DNA from: Myxococcota bacterium
GTDB lineage: Bacteria > Myxococcota_A > UBA9160 > UBA4427
Length of the DNA stretch: 64,000 nt
Direction of reading: 5' to 3'
NCBI GenBank assembly: GCA_041389495.1
Contig: JAWKRT010000002.1
Span: forward strand, 310,001 to 374,000
A program made the translations under genes and the position numbers. Shown here piece after piece: positions 47,812 through 56,073 of this stretch; position 1 is the stretch's first letter, and every line of letters begins with the position of its first letter. The notes under the pieces are model-generated. The model was not told the origin of the DNA. It made no database searches and worked only from the letters and a program-made list of their open reading frames with translations.

Positions 47812-48885
47812 ATGCCGCCGAGCCCGCCGAAGAAGCCCTATCGCGTCGTCCAGTGGAGCACCGGCAACGTCGGAACCCAGACGCTGCGCGCGATCTGCGC
47901 GAGCCCCGGGCTCGAGCTCGTCGGCTGCCACGCGTGGAGCCCCGACAAGGTGGGGAAGGACGCGGGCGTGCTCGCGGGCATCGACCCCGTCGGCGTGCTC
48001 GCCACCGACGACATCGACGCGCTCGTCGCGCTCGCCCCCGACTGCGTCTGCTACACGCCGATCTGGCCGGACGTCGACGTCCTGTGCCGTCTGCTCGAGG
48101 CGGGCATCGACGTCTCGACGACCGCGCACTTCCTCACCGGGCACGGCTACCTCGGCGACGCGAAGCGCGAGCGCATCGCGAAGGCCTGCGCGGCCGGGGG
48201 CAGCACGATCTTCGGCACCGGCATGCACCCGGGCTTCAGCAACCTGCTCGCGCTCGTCGCCGCCGGCGCGTGCAGTCGCATCGACCGGATCGTGATCACC
48301 GAGTCGCAGGACGCGTCCGGCTACGCGTCCGCGGAGACGCAGCGCAGCGTCGGCTTCGACCATCCCGTCGACGAGCCCGGCCTCGACGCGCTCGCGCGCG
48401 ACGGGTCGCTCGTGTTCGCGGACGGCCTGCACGTGATGGCCGACGCGCTCGGCATCGCGCTCGACGACGTGCGCTTCGAAGCGCGCTATGCGCCGGCCAC
48501 GCAGGACGACGACCTCGGCTTCATGACGATCCGCAAGGGCCACGTCGCCGGCATCGAGGGGCGATGGCACGGCATCCGCGGCGGGCGCGTCGTGTTCGAC
48601 GTCGGCTTCAAGTGGAAGATGGGGCGCTACGTCGAGGAGCCGTGGCCGATCGAGCACGCCTATCTCGTCGAGATCCAGGGCATGCCGACGCTGCGGCTCC
48701 GCACGGAGATCCGCCCGCCGAAGGACTTCGTCGCGCGCAGCGCCGAGGACTGGATGCAGCTCGGCATGATCATCACGGGGCTCCCGGCCGTGCACGCCAT
48801 CCCCGCGGTGTGCGAGGCGGAGCCCGGCATCCGCACGTACGCCGACCTGCCGCTCGTCACCGCGCGCGGCTTCGTCGCGCCGTGA
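47812..48885 (+). CDS. Dihydrodipicolinate reductase-like NAD(P)H oxidoreductase
   Basis: A 357-residue protein of the dihydrodipicolinate-reductase-like/NAD(P)H-dependent amine-dehydrogenase group found in mycobacteria and related degraders. N-terminal Rossmann fold: VVQWSTGNVGTQTLRAI then LVGCHAWSPDKVGKDAG. The C-terminal part shows FGTGMHPGFSNLL and HAYLVEIQGMPTLRLRTEI. It is not a biosynthetic DapB (no KMHHR-type motif). The substrate is unknown, perhaps an imine or ketone acid. GGGAGG lies five bases before ATG. Confidence 0.82.
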   Translation: MPPSPPKKPYRVVQWSTGNVGTQTLRAICASPGLELVGCHAWSPDKVGKDAGVLAGIDPVGVLATDDIDALVALAPDCVCYTPIWPDVDVLCRLLEAGIDVSTTAHFLTGHGYLGDAKRERIAKACAAGGSTIFGTGMHPGFSNLLALVAAGACSRIDRIVITESQDASGYASAETQRSVGFDHPVDEPGLDALARDGSLVFADGLHVMADALGIALDDVRFEARYAPATQDDDLGFMTIRKGHVAGIEGRWHGIRGGRVVFDVGFKWKMGRYVEEPWPIEHAYLVEIQGMPTLRLRTEIRPPKDFVARSAEDWMQLGMIITGLPAVHAIPAVCEAEPGIRTYADLPLVTARGFVAP

Positions 48886-48921
48886 GCGGGCCGGCGGCGG
48901 GCGGGCGCGCGCATCCCGCTC
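48884..48921. terminator. Weak hairpin in a convergent gap
   Basis: GAGCGGG (48884-48890) pairs with CCCGCTC (48915-48921) around a 24-nt loop between convergent stops. It is GC-rich, with no T tract. Confidence 0.25.
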
Positions 48922-48939
48922 GCACCGCGGCGGCGTCGT

Positions 48940-49707
48940 TCAGGAGAGCAGGCCGCCGTCGACGGTGATGACGGAGCCCGTGACGTAGGAGCTCTGGTCG
49001 GAGGCGAGGAAGAGCGCGGCGGGAACGAGCTCCGCCGGGTCGGCGAAGCGGCCGAGCGCGGCCATCTCCTTCGCGCGGGCGCGCACGTCGTCGTCCATCC
49101 ATCCGATCATGTCGGTCTCGAACGTGCCGGGCGCGATGCAGTTCACGCGCACGCCGCGCGACGCCCACTCCTTCGACATCACCTTCGTCGCGCCGAGCAG
49201 CGCGCTCTTGCTCGAGCGGTAGAGCCCCATCGCGAACGTGCCGTTCCAGACGCCGACCGAGATGAGGTTGACGACCGAGCCGCGCCCGCTGCGCGCGAGG
49301 TGCGGCAGTGCCTTGATCGCGAGGAAGACGGGCGCCTTCGCGTTGACGGCGTGCACGCGATCCCAGTCTTCCTCGGTGAGCTGCTCGAGCAGCCCGAGCG
49401 TCGCGTCGGCGGCGTTGTTCACGAGCACGTCGAGCGCGCCGAAGCGCGCGACGGTGCCCTCGACGAGCCGGTCGAGGTCGGCCATGCGCTCCATCTCGGC
49501 CGCGATGCCGATGGCCTCGCCGCCGTCGGCCTCGATCTCGCGGGCGACGGCGTCGCACGCGTCCTGCGAGCGGCCCGAGACGACGACGCGCGCGCCGGCG
49601 GCCGCGAAGCCGCGCGCCATCGCGCGGCCGAGCCCGCGCGTCGACCCGGTGACGAGCGCGACGCGTCCTTCGAGGCTCGGCGCGAGCGCCGGATCGGGCT
49701 TCGCCAC
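48940..49707 (-). CDS. Short-chain dehydrogenase/reductase
   Basis: A 255-residue SDR with TGSTRGLG near residues 19-26, NNAAD for the NAG motif, INLISVG-type catalytic Ser and YRSSK active site. The segment VSGRSQDACDAVAREIEADGG suggests NADP (Ser/Arg after strand 2). The C-terminus ends TVDGGLLS. GTG at 49707 is preferred over the earlier GTG at 49722 because GGAGGAGGGG lies between them. It is divergent from the EthD gene. Confidence 0.9.
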   Translation of the reverse strand: MAKPDPALAPSLEGRVALVTGSTRGLGRAMARGFAAAGARVVVSGRSQDACDAVAREIEADGGEAIGIAAEMERMADLDRLVEGTVARFGALDVLVNNAADATLGLLEQLTEEDWDRVHAVNAKAPVFLAIKALPHLARSGRGSVVNLISVGVWNGTFAMGLYRSSKSALLGATKVMSKEWASRGVRVNCIAPGTFETDMIGWMDDDVRARAKEMAALGRFADPAELVPAALFLASDQSSYVTGSVITVDGGLLS

Positions 49708-49752
49708 GGTCCCCTCCTCCACTCTCCGCTTCCCACGGCGCCGCGTGCGGCT

Positions 49753-49764
49753 GGTAGGATCGCC
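49753..49764 (+). promoter_or_regulatory. Extended -10 promoter GGTAGGATCGCC
   Basis: TGG-TAGGAT (TAGGAT 49755-49760) followed by CGCC, 27 nt before the EthD ATG. The same 12 bases occur upstream of the LLM gene at 3036-3047 (minus strand), suggesting a shared promoter type. Confidence 0.55.
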
Positions 49765-49787
49765 CCCTCTACCCGGCCGGGGGAGCC

Positions 49788-50150
49788 ATGGTCAAGCTCG
49801 TCTTCTGCTGTCGCCGCAAGCCCGACATGAGCGTCGAGGAGTTCCAGCGCCGCTGGCTCGACGTGCACGGGCCGCTCGTGCGGAAGCTGCGCGCGAAGCT
49901 GCCCATGATGAAGCGCTACGTGCAGAGCCACACGCTCCCCGGGCCGATGAACGACGAGCTCGCGAAGGGGCGCGGCACGGCGCCGGCGTACGACGGCATC
50001 ACCGAGGTCTGGTTCGACGACCTCGCGTCGATGGCGGGCGAGGGCGAGGATGCGGCGGCCGCGGGCCGCGCGCTGTTCGAGGACGAGGCGGAGTTCATCG
50101 ACTTCGCGCGCTCGTCCGTCTTCCTGACCGTGGAGCACGAGATCTTCTGA
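49788..50150 (+). CDS. EthD-domain (dimeric alpha-beta barrel) protein
   Basis: A 120-residue EthD-family protein of the dimeric ferredoxin-like alpha/beta barrel fold. The start MVKLVFCCRRKPDMSVEEFQRRWLDVHGPLVRKL is diagnostic, with conserved WxDVHGPL. A strand-pair follows (YDGITEVWFDDLASM). Family members act in ether or polycyclic-substrate degradation as partners of oxygenases or hydrolases; no definite reaction. GGGGGAG precedes ATG. Two genes downstream, an esterase and an NTF2-fold protein, follow with 49- and 40-nt gaps. Confidence 0.9.
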   Translation: MVKLVFCCRRKPDMSVEEFQRRWLDVHGPLVRKLRAKLPMMKRYVQSHTLPGPMNDELAKGRGTAPAYDGITEVWFDDLASMAGEGEDAAAAGRALFEDEAEFIDFARSSVFLTVEHEIF

Positions 50151-50199
50151 AGCTGCCGCGCGCGCGGAGCGAGCGCGCGCGGAGAGGAGCGGCCGGGCG

Positions 50200-51162
50200 A
50201 TGAAGCTGTGGGACGACGAGCTCGAGGGGCATCGCGAGGAGGCGCGCGCGCTGCTCGCGGCGATCCCGACGGTCGAGGACACGGCGCGCGACGCGTCGCC
50301 GCTCGAGAGGGCGCGCGCACAGCGCGAGTCGTTCCGGAAGCTCGCGCCGCCGGCGCCGTCGTCGCTCGCGGTCGCGACGTCGATTCCCGGCCCCGACGGC
50401 GACGTCCCGGTCCGCATCTTCCGTCCGGAGGGACGCGCGCGCGGCCTGTTCCTGCACCTGCACGGCGGCGGCTGGGTGATCGGCGAGCCGGTGATGAACG
50501 ACCTCGCGAACGAACACCTCGCACGCGCGCACGGGCTCGCGGTCGTGAGCGTCGACTACCGGCTCGCGCCCGAGCACCCGTACCCGGCGGGCCCGGACGA
50601 CTGCGAGGCCGCCGCGCGCTGGCTGCTCGAGAAGGGGCCGTCCGAGTTCGGGGCGAGCCGCATGTTCATCGGCGGCGAGTCGGCCGGCGGCCACCTCTCG
50701 CTCGTCACCGGCCTGCGCGTGCGCGACCGCCTGCGCGCCGGCGACCGCCTGCTCGGTCTGAACCTCGTCTTCGGCGTCTACGACCTGAACGGCACGCCGA
50801 GCTGGGCCGACAACGGCGGCCACCCCGACATGCTGACCGACGAGGGCATGCGCTTCATGGTCGAGTGCTTCACGCCCGGCATGTCGTTCGCCGACCGTCG
50901 CGCGCCCGACGTGTCGCCGCTCTACGCGAAGCTCGCGGGCCTGCCGCCGTGTCTCGTCTCGGTCGGCGGCGTCGACCACCTGCTCGACGACTCGCTCTTC
51001 CTGGCGCCGCGGCTCGCGGCGGCGGGCGTCGACGTCGAGCTCGCCGTCTACCCCGATTCGCCGCACGGCTTCATGGCGCTCCCGACCGCCATGGCGCGCG
51101 CCTTCGCCGCGCGGCTCGACGCGTGGATCGCCGCGCGGCTCGACGCCGCGGGCGCCGACTAG
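50200..51162 (+). CDS. HSL-family alpha/beta hydrolase (esterase)
   Basis: A 320-residue hormone-sensitive-lipase-type esterase. HGGGW oxyanion loop near residue 88, nucleophile GESAGGH near residue 160, an acid in VGGVDHLLDD and base His in SPHGFMA. The segment DYRLAPEHPYPAGPDDC is typical of the family. It is a second HSL esterase, beside that at 22070. GAGAGGAG precedes ATG. It lies between EthD and NTF2-fold genes on the same strand. Confidence 0.93.
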   Translation: MKLWDDELEGHREEARALLAAIPTVEDTARDASPLERARAQRESFRKLAPPAPSSLAVATSIPGPDGDVPVRIFRPEGRARGLFLHLHGGGWVIGEPVMNDLANEHLARAHGLAVVSVDYRLAPEHPYPAGPDDCEAAARWLLEKGPSEFGASRMFIGGESAGGHLSLVTGLRVRDRLRAGDRLLGLNLVFGVYDLNGTPSWADNGGHPDMLTDEGMRFMVECFTPGMSFADRRAPDVSPLYAKLAGLPPCLVSVGGVDHLLDDSLFLAPRLAAAGVDVELAVYPDSPHGFMALPTAMARAFAARLDAWIAARLDAAGAD

Positions 51163-51202
51163 CAACCCCGGCCATCCGAAGCCGGAACCGAGGAGGAAGC
51201 CG

Positions 51203-51646
51203 ATGCCGGTCCCGACCCGAGAGCAGCTCAAGAAGTGGGCCGCCGACTACGTGCGGCTGTGGAACGATGGCGACCGCGACGGCTGGGCGCGGAACTGGCG
51301 CGACGTCGCGCCGGGCGACTTCACGATGTGGGACCCGGTCGGCACGCCGCCCAAGCACGGCTTCCAGCACTGCGCGCTCGATTCGTTCGACCTGTTCCAG
51401 AAGCGCGTGCGCTTCGCGACGCCGAAGGAGACGCTCTTCTTCAACCGCGGCCACGTCGCGTGGGTGATGCAGAACCACTTCGAGAAGGACGGGAAGTCGA
51501 CCTACAGCAACAGCATCGAGACGTTCGAGTTCGGGGAGGACGGCTCGGTGACGATCCGCACCTTCTACCCCGTGCCCGCGCACTCCGACGCCGCGCTCGG
51601 CGACCTGTTCCAGGTCTACCTCCCGACGGAGGAGCACGGCGCCTAG
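51203..51646 (+). CDS. NTF2-fold (SnoaL-like) protein
   Basis: A 147-residue NTF2-fold protein. It starts with a helical segment (LKKWAADYVRLWNDGDRDGWARNW), then FTMWDPVGTPPKHGF, strands with VAWVMQNHFEKDGKSTYSNSIETFEF and a final TIRTFYPVP. The strand-loop pattern is that of orphan NTF2-fold proteins near catabolic genes; no catalytic set is evident. GAGGAGG lies upstream of the ATG. It is convergent with the CMD gene, with a strong GC hairpin between the stops. Confidence 0.85.
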   Translation: MPVPTREQLKKWAADYVRLWNDGDRDGWARNWRDVAPGDFTMWDPVGTPPKHGFQHCALDSFDLFQKRVRFATPKETLFFNRGHVAWVMQNHFEKDGKSTYSNSIETFEFGEDGSVTIRTFYPVPAHSDAALGDLFQVYLPTEEHGA

Positions 51647-51656
51647 CATCGTCGAC

Positions 51657-51687
51657 GGCGCGGCGGCGCCCGGTGCGCCGCCGCGTC
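51657..51687. terminator. Strong GC hairpin between convergent genes
   Basis: A near-perfect 13-bp stem: the arm GCGGCGGCGC at 51660-51669 pairs with GCGCCGCCGC at 51675-51684 around a 5-nt loop (CCGGT), and is extended outward by further pairs including one G-T wobble. There is no T tract. It lies in the 43-nt gap between two convergent stops. Confidence 0.6.
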
Positions 51688-51689
51688 CG

Positions 51690-52067
51690 CTAGGCCTTCT
51701 CCTTCGCGTGCTCGGCGATCACCTGCTCCGTCACCTGCACGAGCCCGCTGATCGCCGGATAGCCCGCGTACGGCGCGAGCTGGATGATGCACTCGCGCAG
51801 CGCGTGCGCGTCGAGCTCGCCGTTCGCGAGCGCCGAGGCGGCCTGGATGCGCCACACGTCGGCCGCGCCGCGCCCCGCGATCACGCCCATCACGAGCAGA
51901 CGGCGGTCGCGGACCGAGAGGCCGTCGCGCGTCCAGACCTCGCCGAACACGTGGCGGACCATCAGATCCATGAAGTCGCTCGAGCCCTCGGGCGGCGCGG
52001 GCACGGCGTTCGCGTAGACGCGCTCGAGCGACCTCGCACCCTGCGCATAGCGTTCCGAATCGCTCAC
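51690..52067 (-). CDS. Carboxymuconolactone decarboxylase-family protein
   Basis: A 125-residue CMD/AhpD-like helical protein: RYAQGARSLERVYANAVP, FMDLMVRHVFGEVWTRDGLSVRDRRLLVMGV and ECIIQLAPYAGYPAI. The family includes gamma-carboxymuconolactone decarboxylase of the protocatechuate branch and small redox proteins; the Cys pair of AhpD is absent here, so an AhpD-type role is unlikely. The GTG start at 52067 overlaps the stop of the upstream lipoprotein-like gene as GTGA, so translation is coupled. Confidence 0.88.
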   Translation of the reverse strand: MSDSERYAQGARSLERVYANAVPAPPEGSSDFMDLMVRHVFGEVWTRDGLSVRDRRLLVMGVIAGRGAADVWRIQAASALANGELDAHALRECIIQLAPYAGYPAISGLVQVTEQVIAEHAKEKA

Positions 52068-53251
52068 TCCTGCTCTCCTCGTTGGTCGCGGGACGGGGAT
52101 CGCGCGGCCTCGGACGCGGCCGCGTCGCATCCGAAGCGCCGCTCGCGGCCGGCAGCGCGCACGACGACCTCCGCGCTCGCGAGCGCGCCGCGCCGCTGCG
52201 CGACGCCGCAGAAGGCGTCCACCGTCGCCGCCGCATCGCGCGGCCACTCGCGTTCGGCCTGCGCGACGGTCGCGTAGGCGACGACGAGACGCGCGGCGCC
52301 CGTCGCGCGCACGACCTCGACCGCGCACGTCACGGCCTGCCGCTCGTCGCCCGCCTCGCACGGCGCGCGCGCGGGCTGCCACGCGGTGCCCGGCGCGCGC
52401 CGCCACTCGGGGCCGGGCGGCGTCGAGGGCGGAGCGGCGAGGCTCCCGTCGGCGGACTCCGCAGCTCCGGGGGGCGTCGTCGCCTCGGACGTCGCACGCG
52501 CGCCGTCGCGCGGCGCCGCCCCGAAGAGCTCGCGCAGCGCGTCGGCGGCCGTGCGCGGCGTCCCCGCGCGCGGAGCGGAGGGCGGCGACGCCGCGGCCGA
52601 CGCACCGGCGGGCGCAGCCGCGGAGCCCGGCGCGGGCGCCGGTGCGGACGGGGCGGCGGGCGCGAGAGGAGTCGCGTCGGCGCGCGCGGCGGATGGCGGT
52701 GCCGCCGCGCCGCGCGCATCGGCGCGCAGTGCGAAGCGCGACGGCGCGCGGTCGCGCCCGAGGCTGCTCAGCGCGACGCGCAGGTAGTCGTCGAGGAGGA
52801 CCTCGATCGGCTCGCCCGCGCCGTCGCTCCGGAGCTCCGCGCGCCAGAGCCGCTCGCGCGTCGCGTCCGTGCGGCGGACGTCGACCGACAGCCGGCGCGC
52901 GTACCGCGCGTCGGCCTCGAGGAGCGATGCGGCGTCCGCGGCGGCGCGGTCGAGCGCGATCTCGACGGCGACGTCGCCGCCGTCCGCCGGCGCAGGCCGC
53001 CACGCGCGGCCCGCGAGCGCGCGCGCGACGGCGCCGGCCGCGATCGCATCGAGCGTCGCGTCCGTCGGCGGTGCGACGACGACCGCGTAGCTCGCCTCGT
53101 CGGGAAGCGGCGCCTCCGCGCGCGACGCGACGTCGCCGCGGACGTAGCGCGGGATGCCGGTCGCGCATGCGAGGGCCGCGGCGAGCGCGCACGCGGCGCC
53201 GAGGCGGGAGGCGACGGCGCGGTGGCGGGCGAACGGAACGCGGCGCGGCAT
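52064..53251 (-). CDS. Putative exported protein with Ala/Pro-rich linker
   Basis: A 395-residue hypothetical protein with a signal-like N-terminus (AVASRLGAACALAAALACA; Cys near residue 30 could be lipidated). An N-terminal domain (about 50-190) with YAVVVAPP, VAVEIALDRAAAD and LLDDYLRVALSSLG resembles DUF4136-type folds. A very Ala/Pro-rich linker (200-290) joins it to a small C-terminal domain with Cys residues (CEAGDERQAVTCAVEV, CGVAQRRG). ATG at 53251 lies 6 nt after a TAAGCT -10, without Shine-Dalgarno, so leaderless translation is likely. Its function is unknown, and low complexity lowers confidence. Confidence 0.65.
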   Translation of the reverse strand: MPRRVPFARHRAVASRLGAACALAAALACATGIPRYVRGDVASRAEAPLPDEASYAVVVAPPTDATLDAIAAGAVARALAGRAWRPAPADGGDVAVEIALDRAAADAASLLEADARYARRLSVDVRRTDATRERLWRAELRSDGAGEPIEVLLDDYLRVALSSLGRDRAPSRFALRADARGAAAPPSAARADATPLAPAAPSAPAPAPGSAAAPAGASAAASPPSAPRAGTPRTAADALRELFGAAPRDGARATSEATTPPGAAESADGSLAAPPSTPPGPEWRRAPGTAWQPARAPCEAGDERQAVTCAVEVVRATGAARLVVAYATVAQAEREWPRDAAATVDAFCGVAQRRGALASAEVVVRAAGRERRFGCDAAASEAARSPSRDQRGEQE

Positions 53252-53257
53252 GCGCCG

Positions 53258-53263
53258 AGCTTA
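53258..53263 (-). promoter_or_regulatory. -10 element placing a leaderless start at 53251
   Basis: TAAGCT on the minus strand followed by CGGCGC and immediately the ATG at 53251. The 6-nt gap puts the predicted transcript start at the codon itself. Confidence 0.4.
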
Positions 53264-53540
53264 CCCGAACGCGCGTCGCGCGGAGGTCGCGCGCGCGGCG
53301 GTCTTTCGCGGCATTCCCAACCTGCTACACAGCGCGCACGGTCGTCCGCGGAGGAGCGGGAACGAGGCCAGGTCGGCGCAGCTTCCCGCCTTCCCCGTCA
53401 CCGCGGACTCCGAGCAGGGACACCTTCGCCGGGCCTCCGCCCGCCGCGTTCTCGCTCGGACCGCCCCCCTCTCTCGAGGTCGGTTCGCGCTCGTCCGATG
53501 GTGGGTCGCCCGCTCGCGAGGGCGTTCCGAGGCGACAGCC
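53264..53540 (+). other. Long GC-rich leader upstream of citrate synthase
   Basis: No gene is visible. A candidate extended -10, TGC-TACACA (53326-53331), would give a leader of about 200 nt before the citrate-synthase ATG. I see no recognised riboswitch or attenuator pattern, only GC-rich sequence. Confidence 0.4.
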
Positions 53541-54680
53541 ATGTCCGACTCCCCGGCTTCCTACGAAGGCGCGATCGATCGCGGTCTCGAAGGCGTCATC
53601 GCCTGCTCGACGGCGATCAGCACGATCCACGGCACGACGCTCCTCTACCGCGGCTACACGATCGAGGACCTCGCCGCGAACGCGTCGTTCGAAGAGGTCA
53701 TGCACCTGCTCTGGTTCGGCGCGCTGCCGAAGCGCGACGAGCTCGCCCGCCTGCGCGCGCTGCTCGGCGAGAGCTACGCGCTGCCGCCCGAGGCGTTCGC
53801 GTGGCTCCTGAGCCTTCCCAAGGACGTCCATCCGATGGACTTCCTGCACGCCGTCGTCGCCGGGCTCACGCTCCACGACCCGGACGCGAACGACCTCACG
53901 AACCCGGCGATGGTGCGCAAGGCGACGCGGCTCACCGCGCGCTTCGGCTCCATCGTGACGTCGTACGACCGCGTGCGCGGCGGCCACTGGCCGTTCGAGC
54001 CCGATCCGGCGCAGTCGATCGCCTGGAACTTCCTGCACGGCCTGCAGGGCGGCGAGCCCGACCCGCAGCGCGTGCGCGACTTCGACACCTGCCTCGTGCT
54101 GCACGCCGACCACGAGCTCAACGCGTCGGCCTTCTCGGCGCGCGTCACGTCGAGCACGCTGTCCGGGCTCTACTCGTCGGTGATGGCCGCGATCGGCACG
54201 CTCAAGGGCTCGCTCCACGGCGGCGCGAACGAGCAGGTGATCCGGATGCTGCTCGAGATCGGCCATCCCTCGCGCGTCGACGACTTCCTCGAGCGCGCCT
54301 TCGCGCAGAACGCGAAGGTGATGGGCTTCGGGCACCGCGTGTACAAGGAGGGCGACCCGCGCGCGAAGATCCTCGAGCGGATGAGCGAGCGGCTCACGCG
54401 CGAGGCCGGCCACCCCGAGCTCTACGACATCAGCCGGCTGCTCGAGGAGAAGATGGCGGCGCGCAAGGGGCTCATCCCGAACGTCGACTTCTACTCGGCG
54501 AGCGTCTACCACAGCCTCGGCATCCCGACCGACCTCTACACGCCCATCTTCGCGATGAGCCGCGTGGTCGGCTGGTGCGCGCACGTGCTCGAGCAGTACG
54601 CGAACAACCGCATCTACCGCCCGCGCGGCCGCTACGTCGGCGCGACGGGGCGCAGCTACACGGCCATCGATGACCGCTGA
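53541..54680 (+). CDS. Citrate synthase (citrate/2-methylcitrate synthase family)
   Basis: A 379-residue citrate synthase, condensing oxaloacetate with acetyl-CoA (or propionyl-CoA for methylcitrate). Catalytic residues are His226 in SLHGGANE, His265 in GFGHRVYK and Asp316 in PNVDFYS, in the family spacing. N-terminal features GVIACSTAISTIHGTTLLYRGYTIEDLA and the short length match the small gram-positive/methylcitrate type rather than the 430-residue enterobacterial GltA. It is preceded by a long leader and followed by an MFS gene overlapping by 11 nt, so the two share a transcript. Substrate specificity cannot be decided. Confidence 0.93.
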   Translation: MSDSPASYEGAIDRGLEGVIACSTAISTIHGTTLLYRGYTIEDLAANASFEEVMHLLWFGALPKRDELARLRALLGESYALPPEAFAWLLSLPKDVHPMDFLHAVVAGLTLHDPDANDLTNPAMVRKATRLTARFGSIVTSYDRVRGGHWPFEPDPAQSIAWNFLHGLQGGEPDPQRVRDFDTCLVLHADHELNASAFSARVTSSTLSGLYSSVMAAIGTLKGSLHGGANEQVIRMLLEIGHPSRVDDFLERAFAQNAKVMGFGHRVYKEGDPRAKILERMSERLTREAGHPELYDISRLLEEKMAARKGLIPNVDFYSASVYHSLGIPTDLYTPIFAMSRVVGWCAHVLEQYANNRIYRPRGRYVGATGRSYTAIDDR

Positions 54681-56070
54681 CGCGCACGGCTCTCCACACG
54701 CCCCGTCCACCGACGCGCGCGCGCAGCGCACGCGCGCCGACCTGCGCGCGATGCTGCTCGACGGCTTCTCGTTCAGCGTGATGGTCGGGATCGGCGAGAG
54801 CTACCTCGCGCCGTTCGCGCTCGCGCTCGGGCTCGGCGACGTGACGGCCGCGCTCGTCGCGACGGCGCCGATGCTCGCGGGCGGGGTGCTGCAGCTCGTG
54901 ACGCCGGCGGCCGTCGGCTGGCTCGGCTCGCACCGCCGCTGGGTCGTGCTGTGCGCGTCGCTGCAGGCGGCGAGCTTCGTGCCGCTCGCCGCGGCCGCGC
55001 TCGCGGGCTCGATGTCGCCGTGGCTGCTGTTCGCGACGGCGTCGCTCTACTGGGGGCTCGGGCTCGCGGCGAGCCCGGCCTGGAACACGTGGGCCGGCAC
55101 GATCGTTCCCGCGAGCGTGCGCGTTCGCTTCTTCGCGCGCCGCAGCCGCTGGGCGCAGGCCGCGCTGCTCCTCGGCCTCGTCGCGGGCGGCGCGGTGCTG
55201 CAGCTCGCGAGCGAGAAGGGCGTCCCGCTCGCGGGCTACGTCGCGGCCTTCGGCGTCGCGTTCGCCGCGCGCGCGATCTCCGCGTTCTACCTCTCGCGCC
55301 AGAGCGAGCCCGCGCCCGTGCCGATCGGCGAGACGCGCGTGTCGCCGGCCGCCATCCGCGCGCACCTGCGCACCGGCGGCCACGGCCGCCTGCTCGCCTA
55401 TCTGCTGGTCTTCCAGGCGAGCGTCTACGTCGCCGCGCCGTTCTTCACGCCGTACATGCTCGGCCCCCTCGGCTACGACTACGTCGGGTTCACCGCGCTC
55501 ACGGGCGCCGCGTTCCTCGCGCGCGTCGCCGCGCTCCCGCTGCTCGGTCGCGTCACGAAGCGCGTCGGGACGCGCCGCGTGCTGTGGCACGCGAGCATGT
55601 GGATCGTGCCGCTCCCGCTCGCGTGGCTCGTCACCGACGACTTCGTCTGGCTCTTCGCCGTGCAGCTGTGGTCGGGCGTCGCGTGGGCCGCGTTCGAGCT
55701 CGCGAGCCTGCTGTCCTTCTTCGAGCACATTCCGCAGCGCACGCGCACGAGCATCCTGTCCGCGTACAACCTCGCGAACGCGGTGGCGATCGCGGTGGGC
55801 AGCGTGATCGGCGGCGTCCTGCTCGACGCGGTCGGGCGCGGCGCGGCGGCCTATGCGGCCGTGCTCGTGGCGTCGGCGATCGCGCGCTTCGTCGCGCTCC
55901 CGCTGCTGCGCGGCATGCCCGACGTCGTGCCCGCGTCGGCGACGCCGATCCCGCTGCGCACGATCGGTCTGCGCCCGTCGGCCGGCGCGCTCCAGCGCCC
56001 CGTGCTCGCCGCGCTCGACGGCGAAGACGACGAGTCGGGGCCGGGCGAGCCGCGCGCGGCCGTCCGGTAG
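54670..56070 (+). CDS. Major facilitator superfamily transporter
   Basis: A 466-residue MFS protein with about twelve membrane segments. It begins after a polar N-terminus with DGFSFSVMVGIGESYLAPFALALGLGD; an MFS loop motif is seen at the cytoplasmic turn with RRVLWHASMWIV and VTKRVGTRR. The final cytoplasmic tail is acidic (ALDGEDDESGPGEP). It may import a carboxylate or export a product; the substrate is unknown. ATG at 54670 overlaps the citrate-synthase stop by 11 nt, indicating coupling. It ends three bases before the convergent PEP-CTERM gene. Confidence 0.88.
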   Translation: MTADAHGSPHAPSTDARAQRTRADLRAMLLDGFSFSVMVGIGESYLAPFALALGLGDVTAALVATAPMLAGGVLQLVTPAAVGWLGSHRRWVVLCASLQAASFVPLAAAALAGSMSPWLLFATASLYWGLGLAASPAWNTWAGTIVPASVRVRFFARRSRWAQAALLLGLVAGGAVLQLASEKGVPLAGYVAAFGVAFAARAISAFYLSRQSEPAPVPIGETRVSPAAIRAHLRTGGHGRLLAYLLVFQASVYVAAPFFTPYMLGPLGYDYVGFTALTGAAFLARVAALPLLGRVTKRVGTRRVLWHASMWIVPLPLAWLVTDDFVWLFAVQLWSGVAWAAFELASLLSFFEHIPQRTRTSILSAYNLANAVAIAVGSVIGGVLLDAVGRGAAAYAAVLVASAIARFVALPLLRGMPDVVPASATPIPLRTIGLRPSAGALQRPVLAALDGEDDESGPGEPRAAVR

Positions 56071-56073
56071 CGC

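Noticed and set aside
48884..48921. Hairpin in the convergent gap as a firm terminator
   Set aside because: Only seven paired bases around a 24-nt loop; such pairing arises easily in GC-rich DNA. Listed only as weak.
52082..54673. An 863-codon plus-strand frame opposite the Ala/Pro-rich gene and over citrate synthase
   Set aside because: It is an Arg-rich shadow overlapping citrate synthase in another frame; no domain is visible.
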